A DNA stretch of 64,000 bases from an uncultured Porphyromonadaceae bacterium. Lineage in GTDB: Bacteria > Bacteroidota > Bacteroidia > Bacteroidales > Barnesiellaceae_A. Under the pieces are notes generated by a model. It was not told the DNA's origin. It ran no database searches and was given only the letters and a program-made list of their open reading frames with translations. The stretch lies in contig UPZG01000002.1 in assembly GCA_900538705.1 (NCBI GenBank), forward strand, positions 62,001 to 126,000. Direction: 5' to 3'. Shown here one piece after another: positions 36,984 through 47,400 of the stretch. Position numbers and translations under genes: made by a program. How positions within the stretch are numbered: the first letter of the stretch is position 1; each line of letters begins with the position of its first letter.

Positions 36984-39830
36984 ATGCCGAAAATCCGCCG
37001 GATATATGTGCTGCTTTTTGCGGCCATAGCCTTCACATCTAATGCCGACATTCCTGCCGGCTACTATGCAACTGCCGATGGCAAACAAGATGCCGAGCTA
37101 AAAAGCTCACTGCATGACATAATAAGCCGACACGGAAGAATCGAATACGGAAGTACGGGGACATGGGAGGTATTTCGTACCTCCGATGTCCGCCCCGACG
37201 GGTCTATCTGGGATATGTATTCCGATGTGGTACGCTACTTCCCTACCGAAGGTTCGCATCCCGAGATGAACATCGAACACAGTGTACCCAAAAGCTGGTG
37301 GGGCGAACTGTCACCATTTATATATGATGCCTCTTACGATTTGCACCACCTTGTCCCGGCCGATGCGGCTGCCAATCTGGCTAAAAGCAACAATATCCTT
37401 GGCGAGGTTACAGAAGCTACTTTCGACAACGGTGTCACACGAGTTGGAAAAGCTACTGTAAACAATCGTACGCTTACGGTTTTTGAACCGGCCGACGAGT
37501 ATAAAGGAGACTTTGCCCGCATGTATATGTATGTAGCTATTTGCTACCAAGACTACACATGGATGGCAGACGGAGTGTACATGTTTGAAGCCGAAGAGTA
37601 TCCGACATTAACCGATTACGCCATAGAGCTACTCATGCGATGGCATCGGGAAGACCCCGTAAGTGAGAAGGAGATAGCGCGAAATGAAGCCGTTTATGAA
37701 GCACAGCACAATAGAAATCCGCTGATAGATTATCCGGCCATAGCAGAATATCTGTGGGGTGACAGTATAGGATATGCATTCCATACGGGTGCCGCCAATG
37801 ACCCTTATATGACAACCCCCATATCGGGTACAGTGATAGAAATGGGAACAGTGATGCAAGGCGGTTCTCTTTCATACAAACTGCCGGTACAGGCACAAAA
37901 TCTGCAATCGCCACTGCTACTCACATGGAAAAATAATAGTGGCATCAAGACCGACCGTACGACAGTGGGAGAGACCGAGGCTTCGCAAGGTGTAGATGTA
38001 TACCTAACCTACCATAACAGTACACTGTCGGGAACATTACGCGATACGCTGCTCATATCGGGCGGAGGATTGTATGCCCCGGTATCGGTGGCGGTACAAG
38101 TAAACGGAACGACCAGCTTTGTAACTCTACCTACAACAGACATAAATGCAGTAGCCGCCACATTAAATTGGGTAGAATATCCCAATGCCGATGGCTATCA
38201 TCTACAACTATACCAAGGAGCCAGCGAAGCAACCGACCTCTTTATATCGGCCTACGTAGAAGGAAGCAGCTACAACAAAGCTATAGCACTATACAACGGT
38301 ACAACTACGGCATTACATCTGGCCGACTACGGCATTGCACGGCAGCAGAACGGATATGGCGACTACAAAGACTACTATGCCCTACCCGACGTATGGTTGC
38401 AGCCCCAAGAGAGTTATATCATGGTAAACAGCCAATGTACACATGAGGAGTTACTTGCAAATGCCGACTTACTAATTCCTGCCGGAGAAGATTCCCCTCT
38501 CAATTTCAACGGCAACGATGCCATAGCCCTGTATCACTCACACGTAATAACCGACGTGGTAGGATACCGTGACCAGGCCACATATTGGGGACAGGATATG
38601 ACACTATATCGTCGGCCTTCCGTGTGGGGGCCATCGGTCATCTTCGATATGGATGAGTGGCGACAGGCTACCATAGACGACTTTGCCGATTTGAAAAATC
38701 ACACCATGACCGGGCTTGTCACTTCCCCTGCCCTTGTATATAACCACGACGAGACAAAAGCCTCGTGCCGTATAGAGGGTCTGTCGCCGGCGACAACCTA
38801 TACCTACACCATAACAGCAACAGTATCGGGCGCAGAACACCAAACTCTCTTTGATGGTCTCTTTACAACAACCGAATTGCCGGCACCGACATTGCGACAA
38901 CCCGACGATATTACATGCGAGAGCTTTGTGGCACGGTGGGAAGCTGTAGATGGTGCCGACAGTTATGAAGTACAATGTTTTACCCTCGAAGGCGATGGCT
39001 CGATAACTGTAACCGAGGGCTTCGATGAAGTGGGCTCGTCGGGCAAACCCCTACCTGAAGGATGGACTGGAACAGCATCGGGCAACTATACCTCGGAGGC
39101 CAGCTCGGGAGAGGCAGCACCCTCTGTAGGGCTGAAAAATGACGGCGAATATTTAGAATCGCCCCGCTATGAAGCCAACGTCACAAGCCTGTCATTTATG
39201 TATCGCTTTGCGTCGTCGGCTACAGGGTCGTATCTTGTGGTAGAGAAAATGAGCGACGAAGAGTGGAGCATACTGGCAACAATAGCCTATGAGAATACGT
39301 CTAAACATACACTCTCATACGACTTTGCCGATGCCGACAAGATAGAAGCATTCCGTTTTACCTATCATAAAGAGAAGGGAAACCTGGCCATAGATGATGT
39401 GGTAATAACGTATGGCAAAAACGATACTGTTTTTGTCAATGAGTTACGGACAGTAACAACCACCGAAGCGCTTTTTACAGGACTGGAAGCCCCTGCCACC
39501 TATTATTACAGGGTACGCGCCGTCAAAGACGACTATCGCTCTGAATGGTCGCCGACAGGTATGGTAGTAACAGACCCTAACGTAGAAGGTAGCGCCCCGT
39601 TATACCGCCAGGCCGTACCATGCAGCTTCCGTATTACCGATAACACCCTTTGCTTAGACAACGTACCACAAAACAGCCGTATCTTGCTCTATAATATACA
39701 AGGTGTTCTCTGCTCCACTTGTGATGCAACAACCGAGAAAGTGCGCATTGCCTTGCCCGGCAAAGGCATATATGTAGTGCAAATGATATGGAACGATGGG
39801 GCAACGGCATGGAAAATAGCCAACCGCTAA
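36984..39830 (+). CDS. Second secreted endonuclease I with lamin-tail and FN3 domains, T9SS tail
   Basis: About 948 residues from the ATG at 36984. Signal peptide (VLLFAAIAFTSNA). Nuclease domain as in the preceding gene: IEHSVPKSWWGE with the catalytic His, DLHHLVPADAAANLAKSNN, EPADEYKGDFARMYMYVA and NRNPLIDYPAIAEYLWGD. Between about 400 and 560 is a lamin-tail-like domain (AYVEGSSYNKAIALYNGT, LQPQESYIMVNSQ, NGNDAIALYH, ITDVVGYRDQATYW). Then come FN3-like and MAM/jelly-roll-like parts, and a T9SS tail (RILLYNIQGVLC, then KGIYVVQMIW). The two adjacent enzymes clearly arose by tandem duplication and then diverged in accessory domains. Confidence 0.92.
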   Translation: MPKIRRIYVLLFAAIAFTSNADIPAGYYATADGKQDAELKSSLHDIISRHGRIEYGSTGTWEVFRTSDVRPDGSIWDMYSDVVRYFPTEGSHPEMNIEHSVPKSWWGELSPFIYDASYDLHHLVPADAAANLAKSNNILGEVTEATFDNGVTRVGKATVNNRTLTVFEPADEYKGDFARMYMYVAICYQDYTWMADGVYMFEAEEYPTLTDYAIELLMRWHREDPVSEKEIARNEAVYEAQHNRNPLIDYPAIAEYLWGDSIGYAFHTGAANDPYMTTPISGTVIEMGTVMQGGSLSYKLPVQAQNLQSPLLLTWKNNSGIKTDRTTVGETEASQGVDVYLTYHNSTLSGTLRDTLLISGGGLYAPVSVAVQVNGTTSFVTLPTTDINAVAATLNWVEYPNADGYHLQLYQGASEATDLFISAYVEGSSYNKAIALYNGTTTALHLADYGIARQQNGYGDYKDYYALPDVWLQPQESYIMVNSQCTHEELLANADLLIPAGEDSPLNFNGNDAIALYHSHVITDVVGYRDQATYWGQDMTLYRRPSVWGPSVIFDMDEWRQATIDDFADLKNHTMTGLVTSPALVYNHDETKASCRIEGLSPATTYTYTITATVSGAEHQTLFDGLFTTTELPAPTLRQPDDITCESFVARWEAVDGADSYEVQCFTLEGDGSITVTEGFDEVGSSGKPLPEGWTGTASGNYTSEASSGEAAPSVGLKNDGEYLESPRYEANVTSLSFMYRFASSATGSYLVVEKMSDEEWSILATIAYENTSKHTLSYDFADADKIEAFRFTYHKEKGNLAIDDVVITYGKNDTVFVNELRTVTTTEALFTGLEAPATYYYRVRAVKDDYRSEWSPTGMVVTDPNVEGSAPLYRQAVPCSFRITDNTLCLDNVPQNSRILLYNIQGVLCSTCDATTEKVRIALPGKGIYVVQMIWNDGATAWKIANR

Positions 39831-39950
39831 AAATAAAACATGACTTAACAATACCTCGAAAGAGTCTGTTGTTATAATATAGATAAAAACGACAAGGCAA
39901 ACGATGCAAGCATCATTGCTACGTCCCTTTAAATTCTTACTATAATCATG

Positions 39951-39967
39951 TTCCATATAATATGGAA
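39951..39967. promoter_or_regulatory. Palindrome upstream of rubredoxin, operator candidate
   Basis: TTCCATAT-A-ATATGGAA, a perfect 8-bp inverted repeat around one base, 31 bases before the rubredoxin ATG. Possible regulator binding site; the regulator is not identified. Confidence 0.4.
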
Positions 39968-39998
39968 ATGAAGTTTTGTCAAACTAAAAAAAGAAAAG

Positions 39999-40163
39999 AT
40001 GAAAAAGTATGTATGCACTGTATGCGGATGGATTTACGACCCCGCAGTAGGAGACCCTGACAATGGTGTAGCCCCCGGAACGTCATTCGAGGATATTCCC
40101 GAAGATTGGGTATGCCCTTTGTGTGGTGTTGGTAAAGATGAGTTCGAGCCAACTGAAGATTAA
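39999..40163 (+). CDS. Rubredoxin
   Basis: 54 residues, starting MKKYVCTVCGWIYDP. The iron is bound by four Cys in two knuckles, CTVCG (residues 6 and 9) and CPLCG (39 and 42), with the conserved tyrosines and GVAPGTSFEDIPEDWVCP between them. Small one-electron carrier; in anaerobes such as these it feeds NADH-derived electrons to rubrerythrin, superoxide reductase or other oxygen-detoxifying proteins, none of which is nearby. A-rich ribosome-binding region (AAAAAAGAAAAG) precedes the ATG. Single gene, with a palindromic operator candidate upstream and a strong terminator downstream. Confidence 0.97.
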   Translation: MKKYVCTVCGWIYDPAVGDPDNGVAPGTSFEDIPEDWVCPLCGVGKDEFEPTED

Positions 40164-40181
40164 ATTTATCCTACAGTAAAA

Positions 40182-40223
40182 AAAGAAGGCTGCCATTTTC
40201 AAGGTAGCCTTCTTTCTTTTTAT
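40182..40223. terminator. Terminator between rubredoxin and proS
   Basis: A 13-bp stem, AAAGAAGGCTGCC (40182-40194) with GGTAGCCTTCTTT (40203-40215), has one G-T pair, an 8-nt loop, and a T-rich tail. The A run before the stem makes it usable from the convergent proS as well. Confidence 0.92.
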
Positions 40224-40260
40224 AGCAATATCCCAGCGAAGGGGAACTATGTATGCCTGA

Positions 40261-41742
40261 TTAATAAGAACGGGCAAAGAGGACACGACGTGCCGACGGT
40301 TTACCGGTAACCATACATACACCGGGCGTAAGGTCTCCATCGAAAGGCAGACAACGTATGGTAGCCTTGGTCTCTTCTTTGATACGTGCTTCGGTTTCGG
40401 GAGTACCGTCCCAATGTGCCAAGATGAAACCACCCTCCTCGATACGCTCTTTAAACTCGTCGTAGGTGTCGACTGTAATGGTGCGGGCATTACGGTAAGC
40501 AAGAGCTTTGTTGTAAAGATTGGCTTGTATATCCTCCAGCATCTTCTGCACATTCTCTTCAATACCTTCGAGCGGCATGGTCTCTTTCTCGAGCGTATCG
40601 CGGCGCATCACCTCTATAGTGCCATTCTCGAGGTCGCGTGCACCCAATACAAGACGTACGGGAACACCCTTCAACTCGTAATCGGCAAATTTAAATCCGG
40701 GACGGCGATTGTCGGCATTATCATACTTAACCGAAATACCCATTGCACGCAAACGGTTGACAATACCTTCTACTTTGGCATCGATATGTGCCAGTTGTTC
40801 TGTACCCTTGTATATAGGAATTATTACCACCTGTATAGGTGCCAAGTGGGGCGGCAATACCAGACCGTTGTCGTCGCTGTGTGTCATGATGAGCGCACCC
40901 ATCAAGCGAGTAGATACTCCCCACGAAGTAGCCCATACATACTCAAGCTCGTTATTTTTATTGAGGAATTGTACATCGAAGGCTTTAGCGAAGTTTTGCC
41001 CCAGGAAGTGTGACGTACCTGCTTGAAGAGCCTTGCCGTCTTGCATCATAGCCTCAATTGTATAGGTATCTATAGCACCGGCAAATCGCTCGCTCTCGGT
41101 CTTTACGCCCTTGATAACGGGTACAGCCATATATTCTTGAGCAAAATCGGCATAAACTTCGAGCATACGACGAGCCTCGGCTTCTGCTTCTTCGCGCGTG
41201 GCATGAGCCGTATGACCTTCCTGCCACAAAAACTCTGCGGTACGCAAGAAGAGGCGTGTGCGCATTTCCCAACGAAATACATTAGCCCATTGGTTGCAAA
41301 GTATTGGCAAGTCACGATATGAATGTATCCAATTTTTATAAGTGTTCCATATGATGGTTTCCGATGTAGGCCGTATGATAAGCTCCTCTTCAAGCTTGGC
41401 TGCGGGATCTACAACAACACCCCCTCCATAGGGGTCATTTTTGAGACGATAGTGTGTTACCACAGCACACTCTTTGGCAAAACCTTCTACATGCTCGGCC
41501 TCGCGTGAAAGAAACGACTTGGGTATCAGTAATGGGAAATATGCGTTGACGTGTCCTGTTGCTTTAAACTTGTCGTCCAAAATGCGTTGCATTTTTTCCC
41601 ATATAGCATAACCGTATGGCTTTATGACCATACAGCCACGTACTGCCGACTGCTCGGCAAGATCTGCTTTTACGACCAAATCGTTGTACCATTGCGAGTA
41701 ATTGTCGGCACGCTTGGTCATTTCTTTCAATTCTTTAGCCAT
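40261..41742 (-). CDS. proS: Prolyl-tRNA synthetase, archaeal/eukaryotic type
   Basis: 493 residues, the short form without the INS editing domain. Class II motifs: motif 2 region NQWANVFRWEMRTRLFLRTA, with EFLWQEGHTAHAT typical of the archaeal-like type; motif 3 near TSWGVSTRLMGALIMTHSDD. The proline-binding TSETIIWNTY loop is visible. The C-terminal anticodon-binding region is followed by a zinc-like tail ending LFARSY, as in this type. Charges tRNA-Pro with proline in the cytoplasm. Its 3' end faces the rubredoxin gene across a shared terminator. Confidence 0.97.
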   Translation of the reverse strand: MAKELKEMTKRADNYSQWYNDLVVKADLAEQSAVRGCMVIKPYGYAIWEKMQRILDDKFKATGHVNAYFPLLIPKSFLSREAEHVEGFAKECAVVTHYRLKNDPYGGGVVVDPAAKLEEELIIRPTSETIIWNTYKNWIHSYRDLPILCNQWANVFRWEMRTRLFLRTAEFLWQEGHTAHATREEAEAEARRMLEVYADFAQEYMAVPVIKGVKTESERFAGAIDTYTIEAMMQDGKALQAGTSHFLGQNFAKAFDVQFLNKNNELEYVWATSWGVSTRLMGALIMTHSDDNGLVLPPHLAPIQVVIIPIYKGTEQLAHIDAKVEGIVNRLRAMGISVKYDNADNRRPGFKFADYELKGVPVRLVLGARDLENGTIEVMRRDTLEKETMPLEGIEENVQKMLEDIQANLYNKALAYRNARTITVDTYDEFKERIEEGGFILAHWDGTPETEARIKEETKATIRCLPFDGDLTPGVCMVTGKPSARRVLFARSY

Positions 41743-41789
41743 TGCCAGTATCGTTTTTTGTATTGTTTGACTATATCTTTACGAGGGTG

Positions 41790-41797
41790 CAAAGGTA
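41790..41797 (-). promoter_or_regulatory. -7 promoter box for proS
   Basis: The complement reads TAccTTTG, 48 bases before the proS ATG. No clear -33 TTTG at the right distance. Confidence 0.5.
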
Positions 41798-41939
41798 ATG
41801 TTTTCTGCCGAGAAATGTACCGTCTACCCTTGTAAAAATGCTTATTACCGCATAAAAAACCACCTGCCACACCACTCTGCTCGGAAACAATATCTCAAGC
41901 AACGAAGATGTGTCATACAAATGCACTACAGCAGGCAAG

Positions 41940-42527
41940 TCATCGACGCGTTACACGCAACGACTTCATTGAGTTGAGTATGGCTCGTGCCCAATGATTG
42001 CGCAAGCCAAAGCCTCTTGCCTTTCCTTTCAAAAATGCCTTGGCTACAATCGTACGAGTGGCTTGGTCAAAGAAGATAAAATGGAAATATCCCTTCTCCT
42101 GAGTTTTATTGAGATTATCGGCTACGATAATAAGCCCTACCCCATCGCCGGCAACAGGAATCTGTGCGATGTGAGCGGCAAGCTCTTCGTCACTGAGCAT
42201 ATTTGAATGTAAAGGACGAGCTTGGGACATATCTATAGCGTCATTGAGGGCATTTACTACCTCGAAATCGTACTCCGATATATTGCTTTTGATACACTTG
42301 GCAATATTGTACTTCTCGGGCTCGGTAACAAATAGTTCATTTATACGACGGAAGGCTTGCAAGTATTGTTGGTCTGTAGCATCGTCGCCTATAATATTCA
42401 CCAGACTGAAGTCTACTCCGTAAAAAGTGATATCATCAACCTCAGCTGGCAGAACAATACGACTATCTGCTGCTTGCGCAGTTATATAACACAGACAAAC
42501 GATAAGGAGTGTTATTTTTCTCAACAT
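41940..42527 (-). CDS. Small secreted protein of unknown family
   Basis: 195 residues with a signal peptide (LRKITLLIVCLCYITAQA-AD), so exported to the periplasm or beyond. The mature part has VDDITFYGVDFSLVNIIGDD, an alpha-helical middle, then a strand-rich stretch (VGLIIVADNLNK, YFHFIFFDQATRTIVAKAFL) and a basic end. No domain recognised and no lipobox. It lies upstream of proS on the same strand but 197 bases away, so co-transcription is uncertain. The gene is divergent from the TPR regulator at 42823. Confidence 0.75.
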   Translation of the reverse strand: MLRKITLLIVCLCYITAQAADSRIVLPAEVDDITFYGVDFSLVNIIGDDATDQQYLQAFRRINELFVTEPEKYNIAKCIKSNISEYDFEVVNALNDAIDMSQARPLHSNMLSDEELAAHIAQIPVAGDGVGLIIVADNLNKTQEKGYFHFIFFDQATRTIVAKAFLKGKARGFGLRNHWARAILNSMKSLRVTRR

Positions 42528-42764
42528 AAGATATTAAAATTGCTTGTTTACATAATGAGACGAATATACAAAGGAATACCCACATATCAAAATATTTTTA
42601 TGGGAAAAGCTTGTGTAAAGTTTATTATAAAATACTGATTATCAAAAATTAAAAAGCTTCACAAAGAAATAAATGCAAAGCAAACCGACTGGACGTGACT
42701 CTGACTTTTGACTCACGCCGCAAACCAACGACTTCGGTAATGGCAAGACCGACAAAGGAAGTCT

Positions 42765-42796
42765 CTTGGGAATGCGACCTACTTTCACTATCTTTG
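42765..42796 (+). promoter_or_regulatory. Promoter for the TPR-HTH regulator
   Basis: CTTG (42765-42768), 20 bases, then TAtcTTTG (42789-42796), with the ATG at 42823 27 bases further on. The -33 box matches at TTG. Confidence 0.78.
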
Positions 42797-42822
42797 TTCC
42801 CAATTACCGTGATTGCTCTATC

Positions 42823-44277
42823 ATGCAACGACTGCCTGTAATAGTACTATGCCTGTTGCTCCTTGCTGTTTTATCATGCCGCAAGGACGACGATCATACA
42901 CTTGCTTCGCGTTGGGCGCAAGAGAGCCAAAATTATCTCAAAAACGACAGATTAGACTCTGCTGTATTACTCAATTTCAAAATTTTGGAGAATATCGACA
43001 CAACATGCAGCAACAATTTTGCCATCATAGCATCCACATATAACGACTTAGGAGATATATTCTATAAAGCCGCCATCTTCGACCGAGCCATGCGCATGTA
43101 CGCTCGCTCGCTCTATTATGGCAATATGCTCGAAAACAAAACCGAAGAGTCGCGAGCAAGACGTGGCATATGGCGATGCAGTTATGTGCTTGAATTGCCC
43201 GACAAAGACACGGCGATAGCACACTCGTTGAACCTCCTGCCATACATTCACTCAGAGAAAGAGATAGCCTCGTTATATAACAACATAACGGGATATTTCA
43301 TGTACAACGAGATGTACGACTCGGCTTTTATATACAACCGCATCGCTATAGAAAAAAGCCCCGACTCGGCTACGCTATACCGCAATTACAACATCAGAAG
43401 CGAGCTGTTTATCAATGCCGAAAATTATGACTCGGCCTGGCATTATGCCTCTATGGCAAGTATGAGCCACGACATTTATACAAAAGCGACATCGTTCTAC
43501 CGATTGAGTCGGATAGCCGAGATAAGACACAACGACTCGTCGGTCTACTACTTGAAATACTACAGCGAGTTGCTCGATTCTATTCATAACATCAAGAGTG
43601 CCGATTCAATCAACGTCGTTCTGTATCGCAAGCAGCTTGAAGCCATAAAACATACAGCCCAGCGTAACCGCACGCTCACCACGGTACTGGCATTGGTAGT
43701 GCTGCTATTGGTATGTGGTGCCATAACAGTGTTATCCGTGACAATACGTAAAAAAAATGCTATGACACGCGAGGCCGAAACGTTGAAACAGAAGCTGTCG
43801 GAACTGAATGCCTACTTGGTGGAAAATAACAAGAAGGCAGACAAATACGAGCAATACTCTGAACAGTATAAAGAGCTGCTTGCACGACAAGAATATATGG
43901 AAACGACCTTTGTTACGCAACTTGTAGCAGCCCGCGACAAATGTATCGAAACCTTTAAGCGCGGCTCCTTTTACAAGAAGCTGCCATCACTTATCGAGAA
44001 AGGCGACACCATATTGCGTATAGACAAGCGTAAAGAACTGCAAGAAACAATCAACAAGGACTTCATACTATTGCGGCACTCGCTGATGACATACTTCGAT
44101 GTCACAGACGAGGAGTTTTTCCTATACTGCCTTTCGGCATCGGGTTTCTCAACAAAAGAATGTGCTGCATGTCGCGGTGTATCGGTCTCGGCAATCAGAA
44201 TGCAACGTATGAGAATGAACAATAAGATAAAATCTTTCTTTTCTACCGATATAGATTTAAGTCATATATTGCTATGA
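42823..44277 (+). CDS. TPR / membrane / HTH regulator, intact
   Basis: 484 residues from the ATG at 42823; the upstream in-frame ATG at 42766 would lie inside the promoter. The N-terminus is a lipoprotein-like signal (LLLLAVLSCRKDDD, lipobox Cys at residue 15). TPR-like helices occupy about 25-290 (for example NNFAIIASTYNDLGDIFYKA). One membrane helix follows (TTVLALVVLLLVCGAITVLS, about 300-320), then a coiled coil and a C-terminal LuxR-like HTH (TDEEFFLYCLSASGFSTKEC..SVSAIRMQRMRMNN). Topology implies TPR sensing outside the inner membrane and DNA binding inside; the lipobox before a membrane helix is unusual and may simply mark a signal anchor. It lies 177 bases before the large T9SS cargo gene, the same order as the decayed pair at 16-21 kb. 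Confidence 0.87.
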   Translation: MQRLPVIVLCLLLLAVLSCRKDDDHTLASRWAQESQNYLKNDRLDSAVLLNFKILENIDTTCSNNFAIIASTYNDLGDIFYKAAIFDRAMRMYARSLYYGNMLENKTEESRARRGIWRCSYVLELPDKDTAIAHSLNLLPYIHSEKEIASLYNNITGYFMYNEMYDSAFIYNRIAIEKSPDSATLYRNYNIRSELFINAENYDSAWHYASMASMSHDIYTKATSFYRLSRIAEIRHNDSSVYYLKYYSELLDSIHNIKSADSINVVLYRKQLEAIKHTAQRNRTLTTVLALVVLLLVCGAITVLSVTIRKKNAMTREAETLKQKLSELNAYLVENNKKADKYEQYSEQYKELLARQEYMETTFVTQLVAARDKCIETFKRGSFYKKLPSLIEKGDTILRIDKRKELQETINKDFILLRHSLMTYFDVTDEEFFLYCLSASGFSTKECAACRGVSVSAIRMQRMRMNNKIKSFFSTDIDLSHILL

Positions 44278-44360
44278 CAGTTTTTCCTCCCTTTGTTACA
44301 TATAATGCTGTTTGTGATTGATATTCAGCATATTATATTTTTTATTTGTGACGCAATTTA

Positions 44361-44392
44361 TTTCTTATGAAGGCGAGAATACACTATTTTTG
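44361..44392 (+). promoter_or_regulatory. Promoter for the T9SS adhesin-like gene
   Basis: TTTC (44361-44364), 20 bases, then TAttTTTG (44385-44392), 62 bases before the ATG. The separate promoter means the regulator and cargo need not be one transcript. Confidence 0.7.
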
Positions 44393-44454
44393 CCTTACCC
44401 GATTGTTTATCGGGACTTTTATAATCCATCATATTAACTTTAACTATTAGGAGT

Positions 44455-47400
44455 ATGAAAAGATTTCTATCTGTATCGGTCTCGACATTATGCCGTATGC
44501 TTGCGGTGATAGTGTTGTTGTCGACTGCTAATCCTTTTGCCTTTGCCGACTCGAAAGAGTCGCTCTTACAAAAGCGGAAAATGTATCTCGAACAACGGTA
44601 TGCAGGTAAGACCACTGCCATTGAGAAAATCATGGGTGCAAGAGGCGAAAAACGAGTTGCCGCCAAAAAGGCTGCCAACAAGAAAACATCGCCGATGTTG
44701 TCTGCCAGCGCTGCCGGTAGCGACGTGCTGTATGGTTTCCTGATGAGCGACGAAACAGAGGATTATTTGCCCGGTCTCGTCACCATTTCGCTTGACGGTA
44801 ACGCCACCACTTCTCTTATGCAAGAGAGTTTCTTGAATATATCTGCCGGTACTTGTGTACTCAACGACGTGTATCTGCAAACTTATTCGGGATATACGAT
44901 GGCTCCCGACAGGTTCTATTCCAAGAATATAGAAACCGGCGAAGAACAGCTTATAACTACTTACGACAGCAATGACCCTCTTTTCTTCGACATGACTTAC
45001 GATGAGAACGCAGGAGTGATATATGCGATAGGTAGCTTGCTTACCGATGAACTGACTTCGCTGTATAGCATATCATACACTACGGGCGAATATGAGAAAA
45101 TCATGGATTTGGATTATAACTTATTCACTGTGGCTGCTGCATCTGACGGCTATCTGTATAGTATCAATGACTTGGGCGAATTGTTCAGAATTTCTGTTGA
45201 ATACCAATCTTGCGACTATGTAGAATGGACCGGATATTTCCCTGCATACCTGCAAAGTATGACTTATAATCCCAATGACGGACTGCTTTACTGGGGATTG
45301 TTTACAGAAGAGGGTACGAGCTCTTTGCTTACGGTGGAAACCGAATATGGCATGACCGAGGTGGTAAGCGAAACGTTGGGTAACAACGCTGAGATAGGTG
45401 CTCTATTTTTCCGTTCCGATCCTACACTGTTGCTTGTACCCGCTGCTTCGAGCAACCTGAATGTTTTTATAGGCAGCAATGGCCAACGCACGGCCACTAT
45501 CTCGTGGAAAAACCCGACGACTTCGCTTGACGGTAACCCTCTTACCTCGATCGACCGCATAGAGGTATCACGCAACGGTATCGTTGTTCATGAAATAAGC
45601 AATCCTACCGTAGGAGCTAATGAGACCTGGGATGATACCGATATTCCCCAAGGAATGACAACGTACAGCATTGTAGCCATAAACGAATATGGTAATGGTG
45701 ATGCTGCTGAAAGCATACCTATATATATAGGCCGCGACGTTCCTTCGACAGTAAATGACCTTGTATTGGCAAAGACCGGCGAGGGTTACGAGCTGAACCT
45801 TACCTGGACAGCTCCATTGACGGGTAAACACAACGGATGGTTTGACAATTCGACTCTCCGCTATAACGTGATAAGGTACCCCGATGCCTCTGTTGTTGCC
45901 GAGAATCTTACAGAATGCAGCTATACGGATGCTACTATTACAGAGACAAACGGATATAGCTATGGTGTGGTTGCAATCAACGACGATGGCGCCAGCGATA
46001 CCTTGCGAAGCAACGTTGTCATTGTAGGACCGGCTCTGGAAGTTCCTTACGCATGCTCTTTCAATACAGAGGCTGAGCGTAGTATGTGGATTATTGAGGA
46101 TGCCAACGGCGATAACTGCACCTGGTATTACGACCACAACTGGGGTGGCGTAGACTCGTACTTCATGCACTATTACTACAATGAGGATTGCGTAAGTGCT
46201 GCCGACGACTGGTTCTTCTCTGCTCCCATCCACTTGGAGGCCGGCAAGCTTTATATGCTCAGCTACGATGTACGTATGATAAGTGCACTGGGACAAGAGA
46301 AATTCCGTGTTGCTTTGTGCAGCGGAACGAGCCACGAATATGAGGTACAAGAGATAGACAATCGTACCGACTTCCAATGCGACAACATATTTACGAACGC
46401 TTCTACCTCTTTCACACCTGAAACGACCGGTGATTATAGCCTTGGATTCCAAGTATACTCTGACGCCAACCAATACTTCATTCATATTACCAATATCAGT
46501 GTCAAGGAGACTAACGAAGTGGATATGGTATGCAACTCGTTGAAGGGTATGGAAGTGGCCGTGAAGGATGTAGAGACAACTTACGAGGTGACTGTAACCA
46601 ACAACGGCGCTACTGCAATAGAGGCTTTCACGGTGAATGTAGCCGATGTGGATGGCACTGTTTACGGCTCGGTAAATGTAGAGTATAATCTCGATGTCAA
46701 CGCAACTCTTATAGTACCGGTAAAATGTACGATTACTTCCAATACAGATACTCAACTGGTAGGCCAAGTGGTTGCAGATGGTGACGCCGTAAGCGATAAC
46801 AACACGACTGCGCCCCTTGAAGTAGAGGTATTGCAGGATGCCGAATACAACATGGTGAAAATAGGCCACAATACCGGCAGTGTATGTGCTTATCTCCCGT
46901 TTGACCTCAGCGCTTATTACAGCGTTACACAGATGTTGTTCAACCCCAATATATTGGGATTTGCCTCGACTTCTATCGAACGAATAGGATACAATTACGG
47001 CTTAACATGGGGCGATACCTACGCCAAGAATATAAAACTGAAAATCTATATGGCCAATATAGAGGAGGTAGGTTCTCTCTCGGGATGGCTCGACCCGGAA
47101 ATCTTTACGCTGGTATATGACGGCGAGTTCTCGTTGGATGAAGATAACAATGCCCTGATGCTGACGCTTGATACTCCGTTCAACTACGAAGGCAATGAGC
47201 TGGCTGTCATGACAGAGACAGAAGGCGGCGGTGAGGAATACTTCTATAACTGCTTCAACTCTTCAACGGAGGATATATCGGATGAGAACTTCTACTCGAT
47301 GAGCTGGTCGGAAAATGAATATACCTTCGATCCTACGGTAGAGGGTATGAAGACGCGCATCTATCCGAACTTCACTTTCATACTCAACAATGATAATGGA

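Noticed and set aside
45568..46869. 433-codon open frame on the - strand inside the T9SS adhesin-like gene
   Set aside because: It is the mirror of a well-supported coding frame with signal peptide and sorting tail. Its own translation is rich in Val/Tyr/Ile with no recognisable domain or signal.
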